A stretch of DNA of 64,000 bases from Rhodocaloribacter litoris (lineage in GTDB: Bacteria; Bacteroidota; Rhodothermia; Rhodothermales; ISCAR-4553). Below the pieces are notes generated by a model. It searched no databases. It was not told the origin of the DNA and was given only the letters and a program-made list of their open reading frames with translations. The stretch lies in assembly GCF_011682235.2 (NCBI RefSeq), contig NZ_CP076718.1, positions 1,130,693-1,194,692 of the forward strand, given 5' to 3'. The position numbers were made by a program, and so were the translations under genes. How positions within the stretch are numbered: position 1 is the stretch's first letter; the number at the start of each line of letters is the position of its first letter. Below are positions 42,570-50,096 of the stretch, piece by piece.

Positions 42570-43406
42570 TCAGGTCCAGAACGAAAAAAAGTGGTGCAGG
42601 GGTCCGTGGCCCTGCCCGATCCGATAGGCCCGGCCGGCCTTCAGCGCCCCGGTGACGTACGCTTTGGCGTTCCGCACCGCCTCGGGCAGGGTCTGTTCCC
42701 GGGCCAGCCCGGCGGCGATGGCCGAGGAGAGGGTACAGCCCGTGCCGTGCGTGTTCGGCGTGTCGACGCGCTCGGACTCGAACCAGAAGACGTCGCGCCC
42801 GGTGGGATCGGGGGCGGCCAGCACCAGGCAGTCGGCGCTGCCGGCCTCGGCGAGGTGGCCGCCCTTGAGCAGCACGGCGCGCGGGCCGAGCCCGAGCAGT
42901 TCGCGGGCGGCGGCCTCCATGTCCGCCCGGCCGTTGATGGACCGGCCCAGCAGCACTTCGGCCTCCGGCAGGTTGGGCGTGACGACCAGGCTCAGCGGGA
43001 GGAGGTGGGTCTTCAGCGTCTCGACGGCCTCCTCTTCGATGAGGCGGGCCCCGCTCTTGGCCACCATCACGGGATCGAGGACCACCCGGTCGAGGCCGTG
43101 GGCCTGAAGCCGGTCGGCCACCGCGCGCATGATCTCCGCGTTGAACAGCATCCCGATCTTGACCGCATCGACGCCCAGGTCCTCGACGACCGCGTCGATC
43201 TGCGCGGTCACGAAGCCCGGCGGTGCCGCGTGAATGGCCCGCACCTCGTGGGTGTTCTGGGCCGTCAACGCCACGATGACGGACATCCCGTAGCAGCCCA
43301 GCGCCCCGAACGTCTTCAGGTCGGCCTGGATACCGGCCCCGCCCCCACTGTCGGACGTGGCAATCGTCAGGGCACGGGTGTAGCGTCTCGGTGAAGCGGA
43401 GGACAT
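42570..43406 (-). CDS. thiD: Hydroxymethylpyrimidine/phosphomethylpyrimidine kinase ThiD
   Basis: ThiD phosphorylates HMP twice to give the pyrimidine diphosphate used by ThiE. The 278-residue ribokinase-fold protein shows TSDSGGGAGIQADLKTF near the start, LDPVMVAKSG, VTPNLPEAEVLLG and the anion-hole motif NTHGTGCTLSSAIAAGLA with the family cysteine. The ATG at 43406 was chosen because it places the first motif 16 residues from the start. It is the first gene of the thiamine operon. The 150-base leader upstream shows no recognisable TPP riboswitch. The C-terminus is slightly longer than in E. coli (GPLHHFFSFWT). Confidence 0.94.
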   Translation of the reverse strand: MSSASPRRYTRALTIATSDSGGGAGIQADLKTFGALGCYGMSVIVALTAQNTHEVRAIHAAPPGFVTAQIDAVVEDLGVDAVKIGMLFNAEIMRAVADRLQAHGLDRVVLDPVMVAKSGARLIEEEAVETLKTHLLPLSLVVTPNLPEAEVLLGRSINGRADMEAAARELLGLGPRAVLLKGGHLAEAGSADCLVLAAPDPTGRDVFWFESERVDTPNTHGTGCTLSSAIAAGLAREQTLPEAVRNAKAYVTGALKAGRAYRIGQGHGPLHHFFSFWT

Positions 43407-43624
43407 GGCGGATCGGTTTCGTGGAAAAGGGACTACATCTTCTTCCCGACCCCGGTAAAGGTTCCGCACCGGACCCCTGTGGCGCCGTGAAACGGGAGGA
43501 TCTTCACCCCGCAATCCCCCGATTTTCCAAAAAATAATCCCCGGCCAGAGCCATGAACCTACGCTGTCACAGCCCCCTTCGTAGGTTGGGTTCGGTTTCC
43601 TTGATCCAATCTACGGAGGGTTCT

Positions 43625-44098
43625 ATGTCAGACGTCAAGCCGGTACCCGAGGGCATGCACACGATCACGCCGCACCTGGTCTGCAAAGAGGCGGGCGAGG
43701 CCATTGCCTTCTATGAAAAGGCGTTCGGCGCCGTGCAGGGATATCGCATGGACAGCCCGGACGGCAGCAAGGTCCTGCACGCAGAGCTTCGCATCGGCGA
43801 CTCGGTGGTGTTCCTGGCGGACGAGTTCCCCGAATGGGGCAGCCTCAGTCCCGCCTCCATCGGCGGCTCGCCCGTGGTGCTCTCGCTCTACGTCGAAGAC
43901 GCCGATGCCGTCTTTGCCGCGGCTGTCGAAGCCGGTGCCCGGGTGGTGATGCCACTCGAAGATGCCTTCTGGGGTGATCGTTATGGCAAGGTCGTCGATC
44001 CGTTCGGTCACACCTGGGCAATCGCCACGCACATCCGGGACGTGTCGCCGGAGGAGATGCAGCAGGCCGTGCAGCAGTGGGCTGCCGCCCAGGCCTGA
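43625..44098 (+). CDS. VOC-family (PhnB/glyoxalase-like) protein
   Basis: This 157-residue protein of the vicinal-oxygen-chelate fold has two beta-alpha-beta-beta-beta halves: HLVCKEAGEAIAFYEKAFGA ... KVLHAELRIGDSVVFLADE, and PVVLSLYVEDADAVFAAAVEAGA ... WGDRYGKVVDPFGHTWAIATH. The FGHTWAIATH ending is typical of the PhnB-like group, whose substrates are mostly unknown. The ATG at 43625 has a GGAGG 6 bases upstream. The gene is alone on the plus strand, divergent from thiD and convergent with paaD. Metal ligands are partly conserved (H near the N-terminus, H in GHTW). No specific role can be assigned. Confidence 0.85.
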   Translation: MSDVKPVPEGMHTITPHLVCKEAGEAIAFYEKAFGAVQGYRMDSPDGSKVLHAELRIGDSVVFLADEFPEWGSLSPASIGGSPVVLSLYVEDADAVFAAAVEAGARVVMPLEDAFWGDRYGKVVDPFGHTWAIATHIRDVSPEEMQQAVQQWAAAQA

Positions 44099-44113
44099 CG
44101 CCCCGGACGTCAC

Positions 44114-44174
44114 GAACGCATGGAGGGGTGGCGGTGCGCAAGCCTCATGCACACCGCCACTCCGCTATGCGTTC
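44114..44174. terminator. Large hairpin between convergent genes, probable bidirectional terminator
   Basis: GAACGCAT (44114-44121) pairs with ATGCGTTC (44167-44174), GGA (44122-44124) with TCC (44161-44163) and GTGGCGGTG (44128-44136) with CACCGCCAC (44152-44160). This gives a 20-bp interrupted stem between the VOC and paaD stops. There is no T-run, so the termination role is inferred from position. Confidence 0.5.
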
Positions 44175-44206
44175 CTCCTCACACACCGCCCCCTTCCCCC
44201 GAAACG

Positions 44207-44722
44207 TCAGATGCCTTTGAAATGCTCGAAGGGTTGCCGGCAGGCGTTGCAGAAGTGCAGGGACTTGCAGGGCGTGGCGCCGAATGCACTCGTGAGGCGG
44301 GTGTCCTCGGAGCCGCAGAAAGGACATGGCACGGGCTTCGGGACGGCGACGGTCGTCAGCGGGATCATCCCGGGGTTTGCCTCCCCGGCCCGTTCGGGAG
44401 GCGGGGCGATGCCGTATGCGCGCAACTTCCGCCGGGCCGCCTCCGTCATCCAGTCCGTCGTCCAGGCCTCCCGGAAGACGGTGTGGACCTCCACCTTCGG
44501 AAAGCCCCGTTCGTGCAGGGTCCGGACGATCTCGTCTGCGATGGCCTTCATGGCCGGGCAGCCGGAATAGGTCGGGGTGATGTCCACATGCAGCGTGTTG
44601 CCCTCGACCCGCACGTCACGCACGATGCCCATCTCCACCACGTCGAGTACGGGAACCTCCGGGTCCTTCACCTCGGAGAGGTGCGCGAGGATTTCGTCTT
44701 TCGTCACGTCCACTTCAGGCAT
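44207..44722 (-). CDS. paaD: Phenylacetyl-CoA epoxidase subunit PaaD
   Basis: PaaD is a 171-residue accessory protein of the phenylacetyl-CoA epoxidase, thought to help mature its iron centre or electron chain. The N-terminal domain of the iron-sulfur-assembly (DUF59/MIP18) type shows SEVKDPEVPVLDVVEMGIV and TPTYSGCPAMK, with the conserved cysteine. The C-terminal zinc ribbon has CPFCGSED and FCNACRQPFEHF. It is the last paa gene, 60 bases after paaC, and no paaE reductase gene follows. Confidence 0.92.
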   Translation of the reverse strand: MPEVDVTKDEILAHLSEVKDPEVPVLDVVEMGIVRDVRVEGNTLHVDITPTYSGCPAMKAIADEIVRTLHERGFPKVEVHTVFREAWTTDWMTEAARRKLRAYGIAPPPERAGEANPGMIPLTTVAVPKPVPCPFCGSEDTRLTSAFGATPCKSLHFCNACRQPFEHFKGI

Positions 44723-44782
44723 GGCTACGGGTTCGTCTGGTGCCGTGCGTGCTGCATGGCAGACGGAACGTGCCCCGCTCCG

Positions 44783-45595
44783 CTACCACGTCGCATCCGG
44801 GTAGGCCCGGGGCAGGAACTGCATCTCGGCCAGCAGGTGGCCCAGGTGCTCGGTGTGGAAGCCGGTACGGCCGCCGGAAGCCATATAGGGCGGCTCGGGG
44901 GGGAGCTGCAGCGTGGCCGCTTCCAGGACCGTGGTCACCATGTCTTTCCAGCGGGATCGTGCGGCGGGAACGTCCGGAGCGATCCCGGCCTCGACGAGGG
45001 CGTGGAGCACGTCGTCCGCTTCGAAAAGCTCACCGGTGTACATCCACAGGTCGTTGAGGGCCTGCTGCGTGCGGCGGTGGCTCTCGTCGGTGCCGTCGCC
45101 CAGGCGAAGCATCCATTCGCTGCTGTGGCGCAGGTGGTAGCTTACCTCCTTGTAGGCCTTGGCGGCGATACCGGCCAGCGGTTCGAAGGTGCTCTCGCGC
45201 AGCCCTTCGTAGAGCAGGTGGGCGTAGGCGGAGAAGAGAAACTGCCGGGCGATGGTGAAGGCAAAGTCCCCGCGCGGTAGCTCGACCAGCTGGACGTTAC
45301 GGAACTCGATGGCATCGCGGAAGAAGGCCAGGTCGTCGGCGCTCTGTCCGGCCCCTTCGACCTCTCCGGCCAGGCCCAGCAGGGCATTGGCGTGGCCCAG
45401 GCAATCCAGGGCGATGTTGGCCAGGGCGATGTCCTCTTCGAGGTAGGGTCCGTGCCCGCACCACTCGGAGAGGCGGTGCCCCAGGATGAGGGCGTCGTCG
45501 CCGAGGCGCAGCAGGTATTCGAAGAGCGCCGTCTTCGTGGCAGTATCGAGGGCATCGAGCGTCACGGTCGTCGGGTCAGATGTTCCGCGTTCCAT
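44783..45595 (-). CDS. paaC: Phenylacetyl-CoA epoxidase structural subunit PaaC
   Basis: PaaC is a ferritin-like helical protein of 270 residues that pairs with the catalytic subunit PaaA in the ring-epoxidising complex. Conserved text includes RLGDDALILGHRLSEWCGHGP, EEDIALANIALDCLGHA, and KEVSYHLRHSSEWMLRLGDG near the middle. It resembles PaaA in fold but lacks a full di-iron ligand set, as is known for this subunit. The ATG at 45595 lies inside the end of paaB (a 20-base overlap). Confidence 0.93.
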   Translation of the reverse strand: MERGTSDPTTVTLDALDTATKTALFEYLLRLGDDALILGHRLSEWCGHGPYLEEDIALANIALDCLGHANALLGLAGEVEGAGQSADDLAFFRDAIEFRNVQLVELPRGDFAFTIARQFLFSAYAHLLYEGLRESTFEPLAGIAAKAYKEVSYHLRHSSEWMLRLGDGTDESHRRTQQALNDLWMYTGELFEADDVLHALVEAGIAPDVPAARSRWKDMVTTVLEAATLQLPPEPPYMASGGRTGFHTEHLGHLLAEMQFLPRAYPDATW

Positions 45596-45869
45596 GCGGG
45601 ACCTTGTAGAACGAGGGATGGCGATAGGGTTTGTCGTCGGCCGGATCGAAGAAGGGGCCGGTGTCCTCGGGCCGGCTGGCGTGGATGGCCGCCGCCGGGA
45701 CGACCCAGATGCTGACGACGTTGCCGCGCCGGGCATAGACGTCCCGGGCATTCTGCAGGGCCATCTCGGCATCCGCGGCGTGGACGTTGCCGGCGTGTTC
45801 GTGCGGGGCACCGGCCCGCGGCTGCACGAACACCTCCCACGGAACCATGCGATCGTTCGTCTCGGTCAT
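45576..45869 (-). CDS. paaB: Phenylacetyl-CoA epoxidase subunit PaaB
   Basis: PaaB is a 97-residue bridging subunit of the epoxidase complex. The family signature is clear: WEVFVQPRAGAPHEHAGNVHA, then ALQNARDVYARRG and SIWVVPAAAI, ending with KPYRHPSFYKVP. Its start overlaps the paaA stop as TGATG and its end overlaps paaC, so three subunit genes are translationally linked. Confidence 0.94.
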   Translation of the reverse strand: MTETNDRMVPWEVFVQPRAGAPHEHAGNVHAADAEMALQNARDVYARRGNVVSIWVVPAAAIHASRPEDTGPFFDPADDKPYRHPSFYKVPHGTRNI

Positions 45870-46828
45870 CAGGCAACCTCTACGCCGTTGGAGGGACGGG
45901 TTTTACGTTGTTGCTTGGCGGCATAGGCCCGGGCGGCTTCGCGCACCCAGGTCCCCTCCTCGTGGGCAGCCCGGCGGGCCCGCAGGCGTTCCCGGTTGCA
46001 GGGACCGTGGCCGCGCACGACACGCCAGAACTCGTCCCAGTCGATCTCCCCCGTGATCCAGTTGCCCGTCTCCTCGTCATACCGGAGATCCGGATCCGGC
46101 AACGTCAGCCCCAGCGCGTGCACCTGCGGCACGGTGATGTTGACGAAGTGCTGGCGCAGCTCGTCGTTCGTCTTCTGCTTGACCTTCCAGCGGAGCAGTT
46201 CGTCGCTGTTGGCCGACTCGGTGTCGTGCGGGCCGAACATCATCAGGGTGGGCCACCACCACCGGTTGACGGCATCCTGGAGCATCTGCCGCTGTGCGGG
46301 GGTGCCCTTCGCCAGCGTCACACAGATTTCGTAGCCCTGCTTTTTGTGAAAGTTCTCCTCCTTGCAGATGCGGATCATGGCCCGGGCGTATGGCCCGTAG
46401 GAGGCCTTCGCCAGCATGGTCTGGTTGACGATGGCGGCCCCGTCGACGAACCAGCCGATGACGCCGATGTCGGCCCAGGTCAGGGTTGGATAGTTGAAGA
46501 TGTTCGAATACTTGGCCTTGCCGTCGAGCAGCTCCTGGATGAGGTCGTTACGATCGACGCCGAGCGTTTCGGTGGCGCTGTAGATGTAGAGACCGTGGCC
46601 GGCCTCGTCCTGCACCTTGGCCAGCAGCGCCATCTTGCGCCGCAGGTTGGGCGCCCGGGTGATCCAGTTGCCCTCGGGCAGCATCCCGACGATCTCCGAG
46701 TGGGCGTGCTGCGACATCATGCGCACGAGCTGCCGGCGGTAGCGCTCGGGCATCCAGTCGCGGGGCTCGATTTTCTCGCCTGCCGCCACACGGGCCTCGA
46801 ATGCCTTCAGCAGGGTGGTTTCATCCAT
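45869..46828 (-). CDS. paaA: Phenylacetyl-CoA epoxidase catalytic subunit PaaA
   Basis: PaaA is the di-iron monooxygenase subunit that epoxidises the ring of phenylacetyl-CoA, the key step of aerobic phenylacetate breakdown. At 319 residues it is of normal size. Iron-ligand motifs are present: [11 protein letters not shown] and [33 protein letters not shown] and [13 protein letters not shown] are strongly family-specific. The ATG at 46828 is the first codon of the paa run and follows surE after 92 bases. The phenylacetate-CoA ligase and later ring-opening genes are not in the window. Confidence 0.95.
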   Translation of the reverse strand: MDETTLLKAFEARVAAGEKIEPRDWMPERYRRQLVRMMSQHAHSEIVGMLPEGNWITRAPNLRRKMALLAKVQDEAGHGLYIYSATETLGVDRNDLIQELLDGKAKYSNIFNYPTLTWADIGVIGWFVDGAAIVNQTMLAKASYGPYARAMIRICKEENFHKKQGYEICVTLAKGTPAQRQMLQDAVNRWWWPTLMMFGPHDTESANSDELLRWKVKQKTNDELRQHFVNITVPQVHALGLTLPDPDLRYDEETGNWITGEIDWDEFWRVVRGHGPCNRERLRARRAAHEEGTWVREAARAYAAKQQRKTRPSNGVEVA

Positions 46829-46920
46829 GACGGTTTCGTTCGGTGTGTCGGAACATCCGGAACCGCTTCCGGTGCAGGGTAAAGCGGCATGGTTCCAACC
46901 CGCCGGGCCCGAGCCGGGTT

Positions 46921-47727
46921 TCATTCCGCCCGGGACTTTTCGCCGGCCGGCGCCTCGTCCCAGGTCCACCGCGCCAGTTCTTCGAGAAACGTGTGTGCCG
47001 TCAGATCGTGCTGGAGGGGGGTGACAGAGACATACCCCTCCTCGACGGCCCCCAGGTCGGTGTTCTCGCCGTCGTCCAGGTTGACGAAGCGGCCGGTGAG
47101 CCAGTAATAGGGCCGGTTGGCGGGATCGACGCGGTCGATGAACGATTCTTCCCAGCGGGAGCGGGCCTGCCGGGTGGTGCGGATTCCCTTGATCTCGTCG
47201 AAGGAGAGCGCCGGAACGTTGACGTTGAGCAGCAGGCCGGGCGGCAGGCCCCGGCGCAGCACCGCTTCGGCGATGCGGCGGGCGTAGCGACCGGCCGGTT
47301 CGAAGTCCCCCCCTTCCCACCGGCACAGCGAAACGGCCAGGGCGTCGATGCCCAGGATGGAGGCTTCGGTGGCAGCGCTGACGGTGCCGCTGTAGATAAC
47401 GTTGACGGCCGTATTCGGCCCCTGGTTGATGCCGCTGACAACCAGATCCGGCCGCCGGGGCACGAGCTTGTCGATGGCGAGCTTGACGCAGTCCGCCGGC
47501 GTCCCTCCGACGGCATAGGCCGCCGCCACGTCCGGTGGACCGTCGAAGGGCCAGGGACGCACGCGGACGGGATCGCGCACGGTGATGGCATGCCCGACGG
47601 CACTCTGTTCGGTCAGCGGGGCCACGACGTAGAGCGTACCCAGCCCCGCCAGCGCCCACGCCAGCGCCCGGAGGCCCGGCGCGTCGATGCCGTCGTCGTT
47701 GCTGATCAGGATCAGCGGTCGTTTCAT
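46921..47727 (-). CDS. surE: 5'/3'-nucleotidase SurE
   Basis: SurE is a metal-dependent phosphatase acting on nucleoside monophosphates. The 268 residues begin [13 protein letters not shown], with the catalytic aspartates D11 and D12. [14 protein letters not shown] and [22 protein letters not shown] are the other active-site loops. Length and order are normal. The gene lies between panB and paaA on the same strand, and a functional link to either is not evident. Confidence 0.95.
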   Translation of the reverse strand: MKRPLILISNDDGIDAPGLRALAWALAGLGTLYVVAPLTEQSAVGHAITVRDPVRVRPWPFDGPPDVAAAYAVGGTPADCVKLAIDKLVPRRPDLVVSGINQGPNTAVNVIYSGTVSAATEASILGIDALAVSLCRWEGGDFEPAGRYARRIAEAVLRRGLPPGLLLNVNVPALSFDEIKGIRTTRQARSRWEESFIDRVDPANRPYYWLTGRFVNLDDGENTDLGAVEEGYVSVTPLQHDLTAHTFLEELARWTWDEAPAGEKSRAE

Positions 47728-47791
47728 GGTCGTGGTGAGATGGGGTCAGGCCGGAAGCCGCCGTTCCAGCGTATCGTTCAGGGACTGTGCC

Positions 47792-48625
47792 TCAGTAGCT
47801 TTCCTCATCGCTGGGGAAGGCGCGGTCGCGCACGTCCTGAATGTAGGCCTGCACGGCGTCGGTGATGACCTGGTCGAGGCGGGCATAGCGGCGGACGAAG
47901 CGCGGGTTGAAGTCGGTCGTCAGCCCGAGGGCGTCGTGCGTGACGAGGACCTGGCCGTCGCAGTGCACGCCGGCCCCGATGCCGATCGTCGGGATGCTCA
48001 GCGAGGCGGTGACCTCGGCGGCGAGAACGGCCGGGATCTTTTCGAGGACGAGGGCGAAACACCCGGCCTGTTGCAGGAGCAGGGCATCCCGGCGGAGCTG
48101 TTCGGCCTCCTGTTCGTCGCGGGCCCGCACCTTGTAGGTGCCGAAGCGGTAGATGCTCTGCGGCGTGAGGCCGAGGTGTCCCATGACCGGAATGCCGGCG
48201 GTGATGATGCGCTCGACGGTCGGCACCACCGCCTCGCCGCCCTCCAGCTTGACGGCGTGCGCCCCGGCCTCCTTCATCACCCGGATGGCCGAAATGAGGG
48301 CTTCTTTCGAATTGCCCTGATAGGAGCCGAAAGGCAGGTCTACGACGACGAGCGCCCGCTGCACGGCCCGGACCACACACTGGGCATGGTAGATCATGTG
48401 GTCCAGCGTGATCGGCAGCGTCGTTTCGTGGCCGGCCATCACGTTCGAGGCCGAGTCGCCCACGAGCAGCACGTCGACGCCCGCCCGGTCGAGGATGCGG
48501 GCGGTGGTGTAGTCGTAGGCCGTGAGCATGGCGATGGGGATCCCCGCCGCCTTCATCTCCTGCAACGACTGCGTGGTGACGCGCTTGACGTCAACGACGG
48601 GGGCGGCAACGGTCCGGGTGCTCAT
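47792..48625 (-). CDS. panB: 3-methyl-2-oxobutanoate hydroxymethyltransferase PanB
   Basis: PanB adds a hydroxymethyl group from methylene-tetrahydrofolate to 2-oxoisovalerate, the first step of pantothenate (and so CoA) synthesis. The 277-residue barrel shows [17 protein letters not shown], the metal-binding [28 protein letters not shown], and [29 protein letters not shown] is diagnostic. It lies 64 bases before surE and is separated by a terminator from the skp genes upstream. Confidence 0.96.
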   Translation of the reverse strand: MSTRTVAAPVVDVKRVTTQSLQEMKAAGIPIAMLTAYDYTTARILDRAGVDVLLVGDSASNVMAGHETTLPITLDHMIYHAQCVVRAVQRALVVVDLPFGSYQGNSKEALISAIRVMKEAGAHAVKLEGGEAVVPTVERIITAGIPVMGHLGLTPQSIYRFGTYKVRARDEQEAEQLRRDALLLQQAGCFALVLEKIPAVLAAEVTASLSIPTIGIGAGVHCDGQVLVTHDALGLTTDFNPRFVRRYARLDQVITDAVQAYIQDVRDRAFPSDEESY

Positions 48626-48748
48626 GGCGACGACAAGGCTGGTGAAAACGGGACGGGTAATATACGAAACGCCGGCCCGTGCGGGAGGTGCCGGTTTGCG
48701 TCACGGTCGCCGCACGGCCCCTGCTCCGGGGAGGACCGGCGGCCCTCG

Positions 48749-48788
48749 CAAACGCGAAACGGGCACCCGCTGCCGGCGCGGGTGCCCG
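48749..48788 (-). terminator. Intrinsic terminator after the skp genes
   Basis: On the minus strand an 11-bp perfect stem (48788-48778 with 48770-48760, CGGGCACCCGC) with a 7-base loop is followed by TTTCGCGTTT. It lies 33 bases after the stop of the second skp gene and ends the bamA-skp-skp transcript before panB. Confidence 0.82.
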
Positions 48789-48821
48789 TCCGAAAAAGAC
48801 CGCCTGCGGTGCAACCGCCGC

Positions 48822-49385
48822 TCAGTTGGCATTGGCGGCCGCGCCGGTGCTGGCCTGGGCGTCTTCGATGGGAATACCGAGCTTGCGGGCCACCGCCTCG
48901 GTGATGTCCATCACCTTCGATTCGTCAACGTAGATGAGGGCCGGCGCCCGCAGGACCACGGTCAGCCCGTTCGCCTTCGCCACCTCGTCGATGGCCGCCT
49001 GCACCTTTTCGAGCAGCGGGGCCATCAGCTCCTGCTCCTTCTGGGCCAGTTCCTGGTCCTTCTGTGCGGCCGACTGTTGCAGTTCCTGCTGGAGCTGCTG
49101 CAACTCCCGCTCCCGCTGGGCACGGGTCTCGGCCGAGAGCAACGGCTGCTGCTTCTGGTACTTTTCCAGCTTTTCCTGGAAGTCGGCACTGAGCGACTGC
49201 AGAGCCTGCTGGGCCGTCTGGAACTCCCGCTGGAGTTGCTGCTGGATCTGCCGGTATTCCGGCATCGCCGCGACGATGACCTCCGGATCGGTGTAACCGA
49301 TCTTGAGCGCCTGCGCCGCCGCCAGCGTCGGAAGCGCCAGGAGCATCAGCATCGCCATGCCGGCAACTCGATGAAAGCTTTTCAT
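48822..49385 (-). CDS. OmpH/Skp-family periplasmic chaperone (second copy)
   Basis: Skp-type proteins hold unfolded outer-membrane proteins in the periplasm on the way to the BAM complex. This 187-residue copy has a signal peptide (GMAMLMLLALPTLAAAQA), the family start KIGYTDPEVIVAAMPEYRQI, and a long Gln/Glu-rich coiled coil (about residues 45-125), then the closing beta segment LTVVLRAPALIYVDESKVMDIT. The mature start and closing strand mirror the upstream paralogue, so the pair arose by duplication. It is 46 bases downstream of that copy and is followed by an intrinsic terminator. Confidence 0.92.
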   Translation of the reverse strand: MKSFHRVAGMAMLMLLALPTLAAAQALKIGYTDPEVIVAAMPEYRQIQQQLQREFQTAQQALQSLSADFQEKLEKYQKQQPLLSAETRAQRERELQQLQQELQQSAAQKDQELAQKEQELMAPLLEKVQAAIDEVAKANGLTVVLRAPALIYVDESKVMDITEAVARKLGIPIEDAQASTGAAANAN

Positions 49386-49431
49386 AATGCGATATCTCCG
49401 TGGTTGGTTTTCGTGGGAAGGGCAGGCCGGT

Positions 49432-49980
49432 TCACGAACCGCCCCGCCCGGCTGTGTCGATGCCAAGTTCCTCCAGTACCCGGTCGCTGAGGTTGTACTG
49501 CTCTCGTGCGAACAGGAAGATGAAGTCGCCGGCACGGTCGAAGACGTAGTCATACCCCTCGCGGGTGGCCACCTGCTCGATGGCAGCCAGGATGCGTTCC
49601 TGCAGGGGACGCATCAACTGCTCCTGCTGCTGGAACAGCTCGCCATCGGGACCGAAGTAGCGCATGCGCAGGCGCTCGACCTCCTCCTCGGCGCGCATGA
49701 TCTCTTCCTGCTTGCGCTTGCGCTCCTCGTTCGTGTAGAGCAATTCGCGGGCCTGATATTCTCGAAACAGCGCCTCGACCTCCTCCTGTTTCTGCTTCAA
49801 CTCGGCCTCCCATTCCTGCGTCAGGCGGTCCACCTGGTTCTGAATGGTGCGGTATTCGGGCACCTGCTCCAGGATGTAGTCCGAATCCACGTAGCCGATG
49901 CGTTGCTGCGCCTCCGCAGCGGGTATGCCGAATCCCAGGCATGCACCCAGGATCAGGGCAAAATAGGATGCTCGCTTCAT
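49432..49980 (-). CDS. OmpH/Skp-family periplasmic chaperone (first copy)
   Basis: This 182-residue Skp homologue directly follows bamA. The signal peptide ends near PAAEAQ. The mature start RIGYVDSDYILEQVPEYRTI is the family hallmark. A charged coiled coil (about 45-120, with EVEALFREYQARELLYTNEE) forms the chaperone arms, and YDYVFDRAGDFIFLFARE is the C-terminal strand segment. Two skp genes after bamA are common in Bacteroidota and may serve different clients. Confidence 0.92.
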   Translation of the reverse strand: MKRASYFALILGACLGFGIPAAEAQQRIGYVDSDYILEQVPEYRTIQNQVDRLTQEWEAELKQKQEEVEALFREYQARELLYTNEERKRKQEEIMRAEEEVERLRMRYFGPDGELFQQQEQLMRPLQERILAAIEQVATREGYDYVFDRAGDFIFLFAREQYNLSDRVLEELGIDTAGRGGS

Positions 49981-50096
49981 AAGGTCATTTAATTTTACGC
50001 TAAAGCGTGTCCACGATACGGGGCACCGGGCTGTGACGAATCAGGACAGGAACCCTCCTCAGGACGGGAATCCGGCCGGCCGCGCGCAACGGCGCC

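Noticed and set aside
43407-43624. Possible TPP riboswitch before thiD
   Set aside because: The leader has hairpin potential and an ACAGGGGT stretch but neither of the two conserved THI-box cores, so it was not annotated.
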